A stretch of DNA of 64,000 nucleotides from Micromonospora coxensis (GTDB lineage Bacteria > Actinomycetota > Actinomycetes > Mycobacteriales > Micromonosporaceae). The position numbers and the translations under genes were made by a program. The stretch is taken from positions 2,604,001-2,668,000 of the forward strand of contig NZ_LT607753.1 of NCBI RefSeq assembly GCF_900090295.1. Reading direction: 5' to 3'. This document shows, piece by piece, positions 1-8,687 of the stretch (within the stretch, counting starts at the first letter, position 1; every line of letters starts with the position of its first letter). The notes under the pieces were generated by a model that worked only from the letters and a program-made list of their open reading frames with translations, had not been told where the DNA came from and made no database searches.

Positions 1-2
1 AT

Positions 3-260
3 CCGGAGGGCTTCGCCGCGATGGGGTGCGCGGAGACGCTGCTGCACGGCGACGACGTCGCGCGGGGCCTGGGTCTCGCCATCGACCCGCCACGTGACGT
101 CTGCGCCCGGGTACTCACCCGGCTCTTCCCCGAGGCGGCGCAGGAACTGGCCGGCGTGGACCCGTGGGCGGCGCTGCGCTGGTCCACCGGCCGGATCGAG
201 CTGCCCGGACGCCCCCGGCCGGCGCAATGGCGCTGGCGGGGTGCTCCGCTGAGCGGATGA
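3..260 (+). CDS. C-terminal part of a maleylpyruvate isomerase/DinB-like mycothiol-dependent protein (partial)
   Basis: The reading frame is open from the left edge and ends at TGA 258-260, so only about 85 C-terminal residues are present. The motif MGCAETLLHGDDVARGLG resembles the E-x-x-x-H-x-x-D helix of actinobacterial mycothiol-dependent maleylpyruvate isomerase (MDMPI/DinB-fold) proteins, where His and Glu help bind a metal. This is a family-level guess from one motif and the short C-terminal tail; the substrate cannot be told. It is convergent with the gene at 339-1412. The N-terminus and promoter lie outside the window. Confidence 0.5.
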   Translation, partial: PEGFAAMGCAETLLHGDDVARGLGLAIDPPRDVCARVLTRLFPEAAQELAGVDPWAALRWSTGRIELPGRPRPAQWRWRGAPLSG

Positions 261-338
261 CCCCGGCAGACGTGACGCTCCCACGTCCACCGTCGGCCCG
301 CCCTCCCCCGAGGGCGGGCCGCCACCCGACCCGCAGCG

Positions 339-1412
339 TCAGGGCTGCCCGACGGACAGGTCCTTGGTGAGGCAGGCGGTGCCGTCCGCGCTGGCAGGCA
401 TCGACCGGTAGCCCTCGCTGCGGTAGAGGTCGATGTTGCGGAGGCTCTTGGCGCCGGTGTACAGCACGACGCGACGGCAGTCCGCCGGGGCGGCGGCTTC
501 GGCGGTGCGCAGCAGCCACCGGCCCAGCCCATGGCCCCGCAGGTCGGGCACGATGGCGAGCCGACCCACGTGCCAGTCGGTGTCGACGCGACGGGTGCGC
601 ACCATGCCCAGCAGCCGGCCGTCGCGCCAGATGCCCGTGGTACGCCAGGTCGCCAGCCAGTCACGGACCTCCTCCAGCGACTCGTGCAGGGCCGGTACGG
701 CCAGGGTGTCGTTGGCGACGGCCTCGTCCACCCAGCAGCACCGCTGCAGCACGGTGACCTCGGGCGCGTCGTCGGGGGTCAGCTCCCTCGCGTACGACCC
801 CGGCAACGGTCCGGACAGGGCGCCGGCTCGTACGGGTTCGCGCATCGGCCGTAGGGCGTGGGCGAGCCGGGTCAGCTCGTCCAGCAGGCCGACAGCCGCC
901 CTGTCACGGGCCGCGTCGGGCCGCAGCCGACCGTTCTCCGTCGCGTCACCGATGCGGATCGCGACCGTGGCGCCCAACGGCACCAGGCGCAGCGTGGTCA
1001 CCACCTGCTTCGCGTGCTGGACCGACCGGGTGCCCGCCGACGTGTGGCCGTAGCTGACGAAACCGATCGGCTTCCACGCCCACTCGCGGCTGAGGTAGTC
1101 CAGCGCGTTCTTCAGGGTCGCCGGCATCCCGTAGTTGTACTCCGGCGTGACCGCGATGAACCCGTCCGCCGCGTCGACGATCGCGCTCCACCGACGGGTG
1201 TGCTCATGCCGGTAGACGCCCGACGACGGGTGTTCCTCCTCGTCCAGGAACGGCAGGTCCAGGTCGCCGAGGGCCACCGGCACGAGCTCGACGCCGAGCT
1301 CCGCGGCACGAGGCGTGATCGCCTCGACCAACCACTGCCCCACCGCGGGGCCGAGCGCGCCGGGGCGGGTGCTGGACGTGAGGACGAGGACCCGAATGCT
1401 TTTCGTTGACAT
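339..1412 (-). CDS. NADPH-dependent FMN reductase fused to a GNAT acetyltransferase
   Basis: The 357-residue protein has two domains. Residues 1-190 are a flavodoxin-like NADPH-dependent FMN reductase: an N-terminal strand LVLTSSTRPG for phosphate binding and the conserved segment TPEYNYGMPATLKNALDYLS. Residues about 205-355 are a GNAT N-acetyltransferase, with the acetyl-CoA loop PDLRGHGLGRWLL and the terminal strand ending DLYRSEGYR. The protein is probably cytosolic; an oxidoreductase joined to an acetyltransferase could detoxify quinones or xenobiotics, but that is inference. It diverges from a MarR gene 31 bp away, and the two start regions form an inverted repeat, so the MarR protein is its likely regulator. 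The ATG at 1412 is supported by its position at the edge of the MarR intergenic region. Confidence 0.8.
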   Translation of the reverse strand: MSTKSIRVLVLTSSTRPGALGPAVGQWLVEAITPRAAELGVELVPVALGDLDLPFLDEEEHPSSGVYRHEHTRRWSAIVDAADGFIAVTPEYNYGMPATLKNALDYLSREWAWKPIGFVSYGHTSAGTRSVQHAKQVVTTLRLVPLGATVAIRIGDATENGRLRPDAARDRAAVGLLDELTRLAHALRPMREPVRAGALSGPLPGSYARELTPDDAPEVTVLQRCCWVDEAVANDTLAVPALHESLEEVRDWLATWRTTGIWRDGRLLGMVRTRRVDTDWHVGRLAIVPDLRGHGLGRWLLRTAEAAAPADCRRVVLYTGAKSLRNIDLYRSEGYRSMPASADGTACLTKDLSVGQP

Positions 1413-1453
1413 GGAAACGAAGCTTAGGTGCTAGGTTGATTACATGTCAACGA
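1403..1453. promoter_or_regulatory. Divergent promoter/MarR operator region built on an 11-bp inverted repeat
   Basis: TCGTTGACATG (1403-1413) and CATGTCAACGA (1443-1453) are perfect inverted copies and each contains the ATG of one divergent gene. Only 31 bp separate the start codons, so the transcripts must be leaderless or nearly so. Between them lies CTTAGGTGCTAGG, an imperfect TTAG/CTAG dyad similar to the TTAG-CTAA palindrome before the second MarR gene of this window. I infer a MarR binding site covering both promoters. Confidence 0.5.
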
Positions 1454-1905
1454 GATCGTCGGACGGCAACGTGCGGTGGTTGGACCCTGCCGAGGAACGG
1501 GCGTGGCGGGCGTTCCTGCGGGTGATGGTCGCCGTACGGACCGGCACGGCGCGCGACCTGGCCGCGCTCGGCCTCTCCGAACCCGACTACGAAGTCCTCA
1601 GCACGCTGTCGGAGCGGCCCGACCACACCAGCACCCTGGGGGAACAGGCCGACAAGATGGGCTGGTCACGCAGTCGGCTGTCCCGGCACGCCACCCGGAT
1701 GGAAGGGCGCGGCCTGCTGCGGCGCGAACCCGACCCGACCGACGGCAGAGGCTGCCTCCTCGTGCTCACCGCGCACGGTCTGGAGACCCTCGCCAGTGCC
1801 GCGCCGGCCCACCTGGAGTCGGTGCGACACCACTTCATCGACCGGCTCGCCCCCGAGGACCTCAGCGCCATCGAACGGATCGCCCGGCGGGTGGAGAACC
1901 CCTGA
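1444..1905 (+). CDS. MarR-family transcriptional regulator
   Basis: A 153-residue protein with a winged-helix MarR fold: helix-turn-helix around TSTLGEQADKMGWSRSRLSR and the wing RREPDPTDGRGCLLVLTAHG, where the D-x-R-G motif is typical of MarR wings. MarR proteins bind short palindromes as dimers and usually release DNA when a phenolic or oxidant ligand binds. Its position, 31 bp from and divergent to the FMN reductase-GNAT gene, suggests that it represses that gene and itself. ATG 1444 has no room for a Shine-Dalgarno sequence, so translation is probably leaderless. Confidence 0.85.
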   Translation: MSTRSSDGNVRWLDPAEERAWRAFLRVMVAVRTGTARDLAALGLSEPDYEVLSTLSERPDHTSTLGEQADKMGWSRSRLSRHATRMEGRGLLRREPDPTDGRGCLLVLTAHGLETLASAAPAHLESVRHHFIDRLAPEDLSAIERIARRVENP

Positions 1906-1974
1906 CAGGGTCCTGTATTCCGATGTGCCCCACGCCGCCAGGGGCGGGCAGACAGCAATCACCGAAGTCCCGCG

Positions 1975-2364
1975 TCAGGGAATCCGGTTCAGCGCCTGCG
2001 CGCAGGCCACGAGGAGCACCGCCGTGGCCACCGGCCATGGCCACCAACGGCGGGCCCGGTGGAGCCGGAGCAGCGACATCGTGAGGCAGAACGCCCCGGG
2101 CAGGCCCACCGCAGCGGCCACCATCCAGAACGTCCGCTGCTCCGGACGCCAGCAGGCTCCCCATCCGTCGACGGCGGGATCACACGGGTTGGGACCGGGG
2201 CCGGTGAGTGCAGGAGCCCACCAGACCAGATTGAACACGTAGACCAACAGGAGCGGGACGCTGACGATCGCGAGCGGGATCGCCACCGCGAGTCGCACCG
2301 CCGGAGTGCGGTTACGGATGGTTACGGTCTCGGTGCCCTCCGGGCGGCCGTTGACGGTGGTCAC
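1975..2364 (-). CDS. Small membrane protein of unknown function
   Basis: 129 residues from a GTG start at 2364. Three hydrophobic segments are visible: about 24-50 (LAVAIPLAIVSVPLLLVYVF), about 80-100 (FWMVAAAVGLPGAFCLTMSLL) and 108-126 (WWPWPVATAVLLVACAQAL). The loop between the first two has two cysteines (NPCDPAV and WGACW) that could form an extracytoplasmic disulfide. I do not recognise a family. The frame stays open upstream without another ATG or GTG, running through the transposase remnant at 2365-2499, so the true N-terminus is uncertain and the present start may have been created by the insertion. Confidence 0.6.
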   Translation of the reverse strand: MTTVNGRPEGTETVTIRNRTPAVRLAVAIPLAIVSVPLLLVYVFNLVWWAPALTGPGPNPCDPAVDGWGACWRPEQRTFWMVAAAVGLPGAFCLTMSLLRLHRARRWWPWPVATAVLLVACAQALNRIP

Positions 2365-2499
2365 ATCGACATCATGCTCGGCTCCGGGCTGGTCGGCGCG
2401 TTCAGGGATCGTGTGCCCGATGCCGCGCCGGCGCAGGTGGGCCCGGATGGCGTTGGAGCTGTAGCCCTTGTCGGAGGGCTCCCTGCCCGCAGGCCGGGC
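2365..2499 (-). pseudogene. Remnant of an IS5-type transposase
   Basis: Read on the minus strand, this stretch encodes DKGYSSNAIRAHLRRRG followed by IGHTIPERADQ. That is the conserved C-terminal region of DDE transposases of the IS5 group common in actinobacteria (D-K-G-Y-x-S ... R-x-H-I-P-E-x-x-D-Q). Nothing before or after it belongs to a transposase, and there is no start codon, so it is a dead fragment of about 35 residues. It begins directly at the ychF stop codon and runs in frame into the small membrane protein downstream. No inverted repeats or target duplications are visible. Confidence 0.65.
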
Positions 2500-3585
<1,086 letters not shown>

Positions 3586-3690
3586 GACGAGCCAGCTTAC
3601 GCGCTCCACCGCCGGCACCGGGCAGCCAGCCCCGCCCGACGCCCGGAAAAGGGACCCCGGGCACACCGGGCGCGTTGCTAGCCTGCGCCG

Positions 3691-4263
3691 GTGACGAACC
3701 AGGCGGGACAGCGGCTGCCCGAGCTGTACGTGGCGGTCGACGTCGAGGCGGACGGGCCGATCCCCGGGCCGTACAGCATGCTCTCGCTCGGCATGGCGGT
3801 CGCCGGCCGGCCCGACCTGACCTTCTACACCGAGCTGAAGCCGATCTCGGACGACTTCGTGCCGGCCGCGCTCGCCGTCTCCGGCCTGGACCGGGACCGG
3901 CTGCTGCGCGAGGCCCCCACCGCCGCGGAGGCGATGACCGCCGCCGCGACGTGGGTGAACGGGCTGCGCCGGATCGGCCGCCCGGTCTTCCTCGCCGCGC
4001 CCGCCGTCTGGGACGGCATGTTCGTGCACTGGTACTTCGTCCGGTTCACCGGTCACAGCCCGTTCGGGGCGACCGGCTCCGGGGTGGATCTGCGCAGCTT
4101 CTGGATGGGTCGGACCGGCGTCGAGTGGGTGGCCACCCGCAAGGGGAACATCAAGCACGCGCTGGGCCTGACCGACGTGCCGCACACCCACCACGCCGGG
4201 GAGGACGCGGCCGAGCTGGCCCAGGTCTTCGACGCCGCGCGGCGCCGGCCCGCGTCCGGCTGA
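3691..4263 (+). CDS. DnaQ-like 3'-5' exonuclease family protein
   Basis: 190 residues from GTG 3691. The RNase H-like DEDD exonuclease pattern can be followed: DVEADG near residue 17 (first D and E), a central aspartate in VWDGMF near residue 110, and HTHHAGEDA near the end (D-E-D-D-h type with a nearby His). Such proteins trim DNA or RNA 3' ends with two metal ions; the substrate here is unknown. It diverges from ychF and is convergent with the MarR gene at 4289. No membrane segment or signal peptide is seen. Confidence 0.7.
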   Translation: MTNQAGQRLPELYVAVDVEADGPIPGPYSMLSLGMAVAGRPDLTFYTELKPISDDFVPAALAVSGLDRDRLLREAPTAAEAMTAAATWVNGLRRIGRPVFLAAPAVWDGMFVHWYFVRFTGHSPFGATGSGVDLRSFWMGRTGVEWVATRKGNIKHALGLTDVPHTHHAGEDAAELAQVFDAARRRPASG

Positions 4264-4288
4264 CCCGGGCGTACGCGTACCGGAGGGG

Positions 4289-4786
4289 TCAGCCGGCCTC
4301 GGCGGCGGCCAGCAGGGTACGGAGCAGGTCGCCCAGGCGTCGCCGGTCGTCCGGGGGCAGCGCGTCGAGGATGCGCCGCTGCACCTCCAGGCCGGCCTCG
4401 GCGGCCTCCTCCACCGCGCGGCGGCCGGCGTCGGTCAGGGTGACCCGCAGCCCTCGCCGGTCGGCCGGGTCGGGGGCGCGACGGACCAGCCCGGCGCGCT
4501 CCAGCCGGTCGAGCCGGCCGGTCATCCCGCCGGAGGTGAGCATCAGCGAGGCGGTCAACTCCTTCGGGGCGAGCGTGTACGGCGCGCCGCTGCGGCGCAG
4601 CGCGGCCAGCACGTCGAACTCGCCCCGACCGATGCCCCAGCCGGCGTACACCTTCTCCTGCGCGTCGCCGACGATGCGCGCCAGGCGGTAGATCCGGCCG
4701 AAGACGGCCATCGGCTCGGGCCGCATGCCGGCCCGCTCGCGCCGCCACTGCTCGACGATGACGTCGACGTCGTCCCGCTCGGTCAC
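4289..4786 (-). CDS. MarR-family transcriptional regulator
   Basis: About 165 residues from GTG 4786 (MTERDDVDVIVEQWRRER); a longer form from GTG 4828 is possible but would place the start in the operator region. The winged helix includes LAPKELTASLMLTSGGMTGR (recognition helix) and RRAPDPADRRGLRVTLTDAG (wing with D-R-R-G). It is divergent from an EamA-type exporter, with an 18-bp palindrome in the intergenic region. The simplest model is repression of the exporter, released by a ligand that the exporter removes. The ligand is unknown. Confidence 0.85.
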   Translation of the reverse strand: MTERDDVDVIVEQWRRERAGMRPEPMAVFGRIYRLARIVGDAQEKVYAGWGIGRGEFDVLAALRRSGAPYTLAPKELTASLMLTSGGMTGRLDRLERAGLVRRAPDPADRRGLRVTLTDAGRRAVEEAAEAGLEVQRRILDALPPDDRRRLGDLLRTLLAAAEAG

Positions 4787-4835
4787 CCCCGGATTGTGCC
4801 GCACCTCGCACTTCCCGATTCCCCTCACGGGTGAT

Positions 4836-4853
4836 TAGCTTAGCACTAAGCTA
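4836..4853. promoter_or_regulatory. MarR operator palindrome
   Basis: TAGCTTAG-CA-CTAAGCTA is a perfect 8-bp inverted repeat with a 2-bp spacer. A third half-site CTTAG at 4854-4858 extends the pattern. It lies between the divergent MarR gene and the EamA exporter gene, about 28 bp before the exporter start, which fits a repressor site over the promoter. The TTAG/CTAA half-sites resemble the weaker dyad at 1424-1436 before the other MarR gene. Confidence 0.65.
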
Positions 4854-4880
4854 CTTAGTGACGAGAGAATCGAGCGTCCG

Positions 4881-6029
4881 ATGAGCCGCCGTGGCACCGA
4901 CATCGCGCTGACCGCCCTCGCCCCGGTCACCTGGGGCACCACCTACCTGGTCACCTCCGAGCTGCTGCCGCCCGGGCACCCGCTCTGGTCGGGTGTGCTG
5001 CGGGCGCTCCCCGCCGGGCTGCTGCTGCTCGCCGTCACCCGGCACCGGCCGCACGGCGACTGGTGGTGGCGGGCCACCGTGCTGGGCGCGCTGAACGTCG
5101 GCGCGTTCTTCCCGCTGCTCTTCCTCGCCGCGTACCGGCTGCCCGGCGGCACCGCCGCCGTGCTCGGCGCGGCGCAGCCGCTGCTGGTCGCCGCGCTGAC
5201 CGTCCTGGTGCTGCACGACCGCCCGCACCGGCGCGCGTTGCTCGCCGCGCTCGCCGCCCCGCTCGGCGTCGCCCTGGTCGTGCTGCGGCCGGACGCCGGC
5301 ACCGACCCGCTCGGCGTCGCCGCCGGCCTGACCGGCACCGCCGCGATGGCCACCGGGCTGGTCCTCACCCGCCGCTGGGGACGCCCGGCCGGCGTCGGCA
5401 CCCTCGCCGTGACGAGCTGGCAGCTCACCGTCGGTGGCCTGCTGGTCGTACCGGTCGCGGTCGCGGTCGAGGGGGCGCCGCCCGTCCCCGACGGTCCGGC
5501 CCTGGCCGGGTACGCCTGGCTCGGGCTGGTCGGCGCCGCGCTGGCGTACGCGCTCTGGTTCCGGGGCGCGGGGCTGCTGCCGCTGACCCAGGTCTCGGTG
5601 CTCGGGGCGCTGAGCCCGCTGACCGCTGCCGCCCTGGGCTGGATCGTCCTCGGGCAGGCGCTGGACACGACCCAGCTCGCCGGATTCGCCCTCGCGGTCG
5701 GCGCGATGGTGGTGGCCCAACTCACGGGCCGACCCGGGTCCGCCCAGCCGGCGAACCGCCGACCCGGGTCCGCCCAGCCGGCGAGCCGTCAGGCTCCTGG
5801 TCAGCCGGCGAGCCGCCAGTCCGTGCCGATCGCGTCGACCTCGGGCAGCGCCCCGTCGGGCAGCTCGGCGGCGGCCGCCAGCGGCAGGGTGAACCGGTGC
5901 GCGGCGGCCGGCCCGGCGGCGTACGACTCGCCGAGCATCCAGCGCACCTCGTCGGCCGTCCAGCCCAGCCCGCGCCGGCCGGCGATGTCGCGGACCAGCC
6001 GCAGGCCGGGACGGGTGTCGTCGTCGTAG
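4881..6029 (+). CDS. EamA/DMT-family transporter with an abnormal C-terminal extension
   Basis: The first 280-290 residues are a ten-helix drug/metabolite transporter with two EamA repeats (for example VTWGTTYLVTSELLPPGHPL at the start and VLGALSPLTAAALGWIVLGQ in the second half). DMT proteins move small solutes or drugs across the membrane. The predicted protein is 382 residues, about 90 longer than usual. The tail begins with two 10-residue repeats (RPGSAQPANR, RPGSAQPASR) and then reads antisense through the convergent gene at 5801-6250 for 229 bp. The tail is hydrophilic, without family features, and looks like run-on translation after the original stop was lost. Divergent MarR regulator and operator upstream. 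Confidence 0.85.
   Translation: MSRRGTDIALTALAPVTWGTTYLVTSELLPPGHPLWSGVLRALPAGLLLLAVTRHRPHGDWWWRATVLGALNVGAFFPLLFLAAYRLPGGTAAVLGAAQPLLVAALTVLVLHDRPHRRALLAALAAPLGVALVVLRPDAGTDPLGVAAGLTGTAAMATGLVLTRRWGRPAGVGTLAVTSWQLTVGGLLVVPVAVAVEGAPPVPDGPALAGYAWLGLVGAALAYALWFRGAGLLPLTQVSVLGALSPLTAAALGWIVLGQALDTTQLAGFALAVGAMVVAQLTGRPGSAQPANRRPGSAQPASRQAPGQPASRQSVPIASTSGSAPSGSSAAAASGRVNRCAAAGPAAYDSPSIQRTSSAVQPSPRRPAMSRTSRRPGRVSSS
5731..5790. repeat. Tandem duplication, two 30-bp units
   Basis: Units 5731-5760 and 5761-5790 match at 28 of 30 positions. Part of the unit (AGCCGGCGAGCCG) occurs again at the 3' end of the convergent gene at 5802-5814. The repeat keeps the exporter frame open (10 codons per unit) and sits where its normal stop codon would be expected. 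Confidence 0.85.
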
Positions 6030-6250
6030 AAGCGCATGCACCAGTGGTGCGCCCACATGCCGAGGGCGCGCAGCGCGGCCGGGTCGAGCGAACCGGCGAG
6101 CCGCCCGCACGCCGTGTCGGCGAAGGGCCGCCCCGGATCACCGACCCGGTCCCGCTCGATCGCCCCGTACGCCGCCGGCGCGACCGCCCGCATCCGGTCG
6201 TAGAAGCCCTGCACCACCGCGCCGTCGAGGCGCGCCCGCCCCGACCGCAT
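5801..6250 (-). CDS. Conserved-looking hypothetical protein
   Basis: 149 residues, no signal peptide or membrane helix. I do not recognise the family. Visible features are an N-terminal aromatic segment GFYDRMRAVAPAAYGAIERD, a central MWAHHWCMRFYDDDTRPGLR with neighbouring His, Cys and acidic residues, and LGWTADEVRWMLGESYAAG. Codon use is typical of the genome (G or C in the third position), which supports this strand over the antisense exporter tail. The exporter reading frame overlaps it by 229 bp. ATG 6250 is the only good start. Confidence 0.65.
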   Translation of the reverse strand: MRSGRARLDGAVVQGFYDRMRAVAPAAYGAIERDRVGDPGRPFADTACGRLAGSLDPAALRALGMWAHHWCMRFYDDDTRPGLRLVRDIAGRRGLGWTADEVRWMLGESYAAGPAAAHRFTLPLAAAAELPDGALPEVDAIGTDWRLAG

Positions 6251-6600
6251 CAGCGGGCACCCCGCCCGGCCACGCCCACCATCGCCCCCGCACCCTTTCT
6301 CAAGTTGGTGGCGGGACGGTACCGGCCACTACCGACACTTTCCGGCCCCGGAACCGTTGTGCCGCAACGGTTACCCGCTCCCACCTGCGACATCCGCCTC
6401 CGCAGGCGCGCGAACGGAGAGGCGGCGACCGGGCCGAGGCCGACCAGCGCCTGCGGGTCGACCGATCGCCGGACGGGGCGGGAACGTCACGGCGGGCGCG
6501 ACGGTCCGGCGTGGGCCACGGCCGCGCCGAACGCCGTGGCGTACCGCCAGGTCCGATTCCCGCGAGCCACCGACCCTGAGCTGCGGGCATCATCGGTGGC
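6251..6600. other. 350-bp non-coding stretch with an inverted repeat
   Basis: No convincing gene on either strand. It separates the divergent hypothetical gene and ada-alkA, so it must carry both promoters, but no clear -35/-10 pair is visible. AACCGTTG-TGCCG-CAACGGTT at 6352-6372 is a perfect 8-bp inverted repeat with a 5-bp spacer, suitable as an operator or a small hairpin. Confidence 0.45.
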
Positions 6601-8142
6601 GTGGAGTTGGACTTCGAACGGTGCTACCGGGCCGTGGACAGCCGTGACCAGCGCTTCGACGGCTGGTTCTACACCGGCGTGACCTCGACCGGGATCTACT
6701 GCCGGCCGTCCTGCCCGGCGATGACGCCGAAGCGGCAGAACGTCCGGTTCTTCCCGTCCGCCGCCGCCGCGCAGGGCGCCGGGCTGCGGGCCTGTCGCCG
6801 CTGTCGTCCGGACGCCGCCCCCGGCTCGCCCCAGTGGGACGTCCGGGCCGACGTGGTGGGGCGGGCGATGCGGCTGATCGCCGACGGGGTGGTCGACCGG
6901 GACGGCGTGCCGGGGCTGGCCGGGCGGCTCGGCTACACCGAGCGGCACCTGCACCGGATGCTCCGGGCCGAACTGGGCGCCGGCCCGCTGGCGCTGGCCC
7001 GGGCGCAGCGCGCGCAGACCGCCCGCACGCTGATCGAGACGACCGAACTCGGGATGGCGGAGATCGCCTTCGCCGCCGGCTTCGGCAGCGTGCGGCAGTT
7101 CAACGACACCGTCCGCGAGGTGTACGGTGCCGCCCCGTCCGAGCTGCGTACGCTGCGGGGACGTCGTCCGGCGGCCGGTGGCGCGGGGACGATCACGCTG
7201 CGGCTGGCGTACCGGCCGCCGCTGCACGCCGCCGCCCTGCTGGACTTCCTCGCCGTCCGCGCGCTGCCGGGCGTGGAGGAGGTGCGCGACGGGACGTACC
7301 GCCGGGGGTTGCGGCTGCCGCACGGCGCGGCGGAGGTGGCGCTCACCCCGGTGGACGGCCACGTCTCCGCGACGCTGCGCCTGGCCGACATGCGGGACCT
7401 GGCCCCGGCGGTGGCCCGCTGCCGCCGCCTGCTCGACCTCGACGCCGATCCGGAGGCCGTGGACGCCACCCTGGCCGCCGACCCCGCGCTCGCCCCGGCG
7501 GTCCGGGCCGAGCCGGGGGTACGCCTGCCCCGCGCCGTCGACGGCTTCGAGATGGCCGTCCGCGCGATCGTGGGCCAGCAGGTCTCGGTCCGCTCCGCCC
7601 GCACCACCCTCACCCGCCTCCTCCACTCCACCCCCGACCTCCGCCCCGTCGATCAAGAAGTTCTGGTGGACGAGAGCGCTTCCCCGAACCGCAAACCTCT
7701 TGATCACCGAGCCGAGGGCCGGGGCGAGGGCCGGGGCGAGGGGCAGGGCGAGGGGTGGGGTGGGTTGCGGGGGTTCCCGGGGGCCGAGGAGGTGGTGCGG
7801 TTGCCGGATGCGGCGTTCGGGATGCCCGGGGGGCGGCGGGAGACCATCCGGGCGCTGGCGCGGGCGGTCGCCGACGGGGAGATCGTGCTCGACCCGGGCG
7901 GAGACCGGCAGGAGACCGGGCGACGCCTGCTCGCGGTGCCCGGGATCGGAGCGTGGACCGCGGGCTACGTGGCGATGCGCGCGCTCGGCGACCCGGACGT
8001 CTTCCTCCCCACCGACCTCGCGGTACGCCGGGGCGGCGCCGCCCTCGGCCTGCCCGACGACCCGAAGACCCTCGACCCGTACGCCGACCGCTGGCGCCCC
8101 TGGCGCTCGTACGCGGTGATCCGACTCTGGAGAGCAGCATGA
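6601..8142 (+). CDS. Ada-AlkA fusion: methylphosphotriester-sensing regulator and 3-methyladenine DNA glycosylase
   Basis: 513 residues in three parts. Residues 1-75: Ada zinc-binding domain with four Cys (C34, C38, C65, C68), of which C34 should accept a methyl from DNA phosphotriesters. Residues 80-185: AraC-type helix-turn-helix (YTERHLHRMLRAELGAGPLA). Residues 195-513: AlkA domain, with EMAVRAIVGQQVS, the hairpin VPGIGAWTAGYVAMRALG and the catalytic Asp in FLPTDLAVRR. It senses methylation damage, likely activates itself and ogt, and excises alkylated bases. Oddity: residues about 345-395 are a non-homologous, Gly/Glu-rich insertion containing an inverted repeat. Overlaps ogt by 3 bp. Start GTG 6601 lacks a clear Shine-Dalgarno sequence. 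Confidence 0.9.
   Translation: MELDFERCYRAVDSRDQRFDGWFYTGVTSTGIYCRPSCPAMTPKRQNVRFFPSAAAAQGAGLRACRRCRPDAAPGSPQWDVRADVVGRAMRLIADGVVDRDGVPGLAGRLGYTERHLHRMLRAELGAGPLALARAQRAQTARTLIETTELGMAEIAFAAGFGSVRQFNDTVREVYGAAPSELRTLRGRRPAAGGAGTITLRLAYRPPLHAAALLDFLAVRALPGVEEVRDGTYRRGLRLPHGAAEVALTPVDGHVSATLRLADMRDLAPAVARCRRLLDLDADPEAVDATLAADPALAPAVRAEPGVRLPRAVDGFEMAVRAIVGQQVSVRSARTTLTRLLHSTPDLRPVDQEVLVDESASPNRKPLDHRAEGRGEGRGEGQGEGWGGLRGFPGAEEVVRLPDAAFGMPGGRRETIRALARAVADGEIVLDPGGDRQETGRRLLAVPGIGAWTAGYVAMRALGDPDVFLPTDLAVRRGGAALGLPDDPKTLDPYADRWRPWRSYAVIRLWRAA
7651..7705. repeat. REP-like inverted-repeat element inside the AlkA domain
   Basis: GATCAAGAAGTT (7651-7662) and AACCTCTTGATC (7694-7705) form a 12-bp inverted repeat with one mismatch, enclosing 31 bp. 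Directly after it come short direct repeats of GAGGGCCGGGGC. The whole insertion stays in frame with the glycosylase. The termini and size suggest a small non-autonomous mobile element. Confidence 0.6.
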
Positions 8143-8639
8143 GCATCGACAGCACCGTCATCGACACCCCCGCCGGCCCGCTGAGCGTCCTGGCCGGCCC
8201 CGACGGGGCGGTACGCGCCGCCGGCTTCACGCCGGACCCCGTGACCCTGCTCCCCCTCGTGCACCCGAGCCTGCGCGGCGAGATCCGCCACCGGTCGGAC
8301 CTCGGGCCGGTCAGCCGGGCCGTCACGTCCTACCTGGACGGCGACCTGACCGCCATCGACGACGTGCCGGTGCGGCAGCACACCGGCGGCGTGTTCATGG
8401 CGCACGCCTGGCAGGTGCTGCGCGACGTGAAGCCCGGCGAGCCGGTGACCTACACCGCGTACGCCGCGCTGGCCGGACGGCCCGCCGCGGTCCGGGCCGC
8501 CGCCGCGGCCTGCGCCCGCAACGCCGCCGCGCTCTTCGTCCCCTGTCACCGGGTGCTGCGCACCGACGGCACACTCGGCGGCTACCGCTGGGGCCTGGAC
8601 GTGAAGACCTGGCTGCTCGCCCACGAGCGGGCGCAGTGA
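8139..8639 (+). CDS. ogt: Methylated-DNA-[protein]-cysteine S-methyltransferase
   Basis: 166 residues. The active-site motif PCHRV is present (LFVPCHRVLRTDGTLGGYRWG), followed by the Arg and Tyr of the O6-alkylguanine-binding region; the DNA-binding helix contains AALAGRPAAVRAAAAACARN. The protein removes alkyl groups from O6-alkylguanine by a suicidal transfer to its cysteine. Its ATG overlaps the ada-alkA stop codon (ATGA), so the two are translationally coupled and form an alkylation-repair operon, probably induced by Ada. Confidence 0.93.
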   Translation: MSIDSTVIDTPAGPLSVLAGPDGAVRAAGFTPDPVTLLPLVHPSLRGEIRHRSDLGPVSRAVTSYLDGDLTAIDDVPVRQHTGGVFMAHAWQVLRDVKPGEPVTYTAYAALAGRPAAVRAAAAACARNAAALFVPCHRVLRTDGTLGGYRWGLDVKTWLLAHERAQ

Positions 8640-8687
8640 CGGCAAGCTGACACCGGCAGCGCTCCCGATTGACGCTACCGTCGGGTA

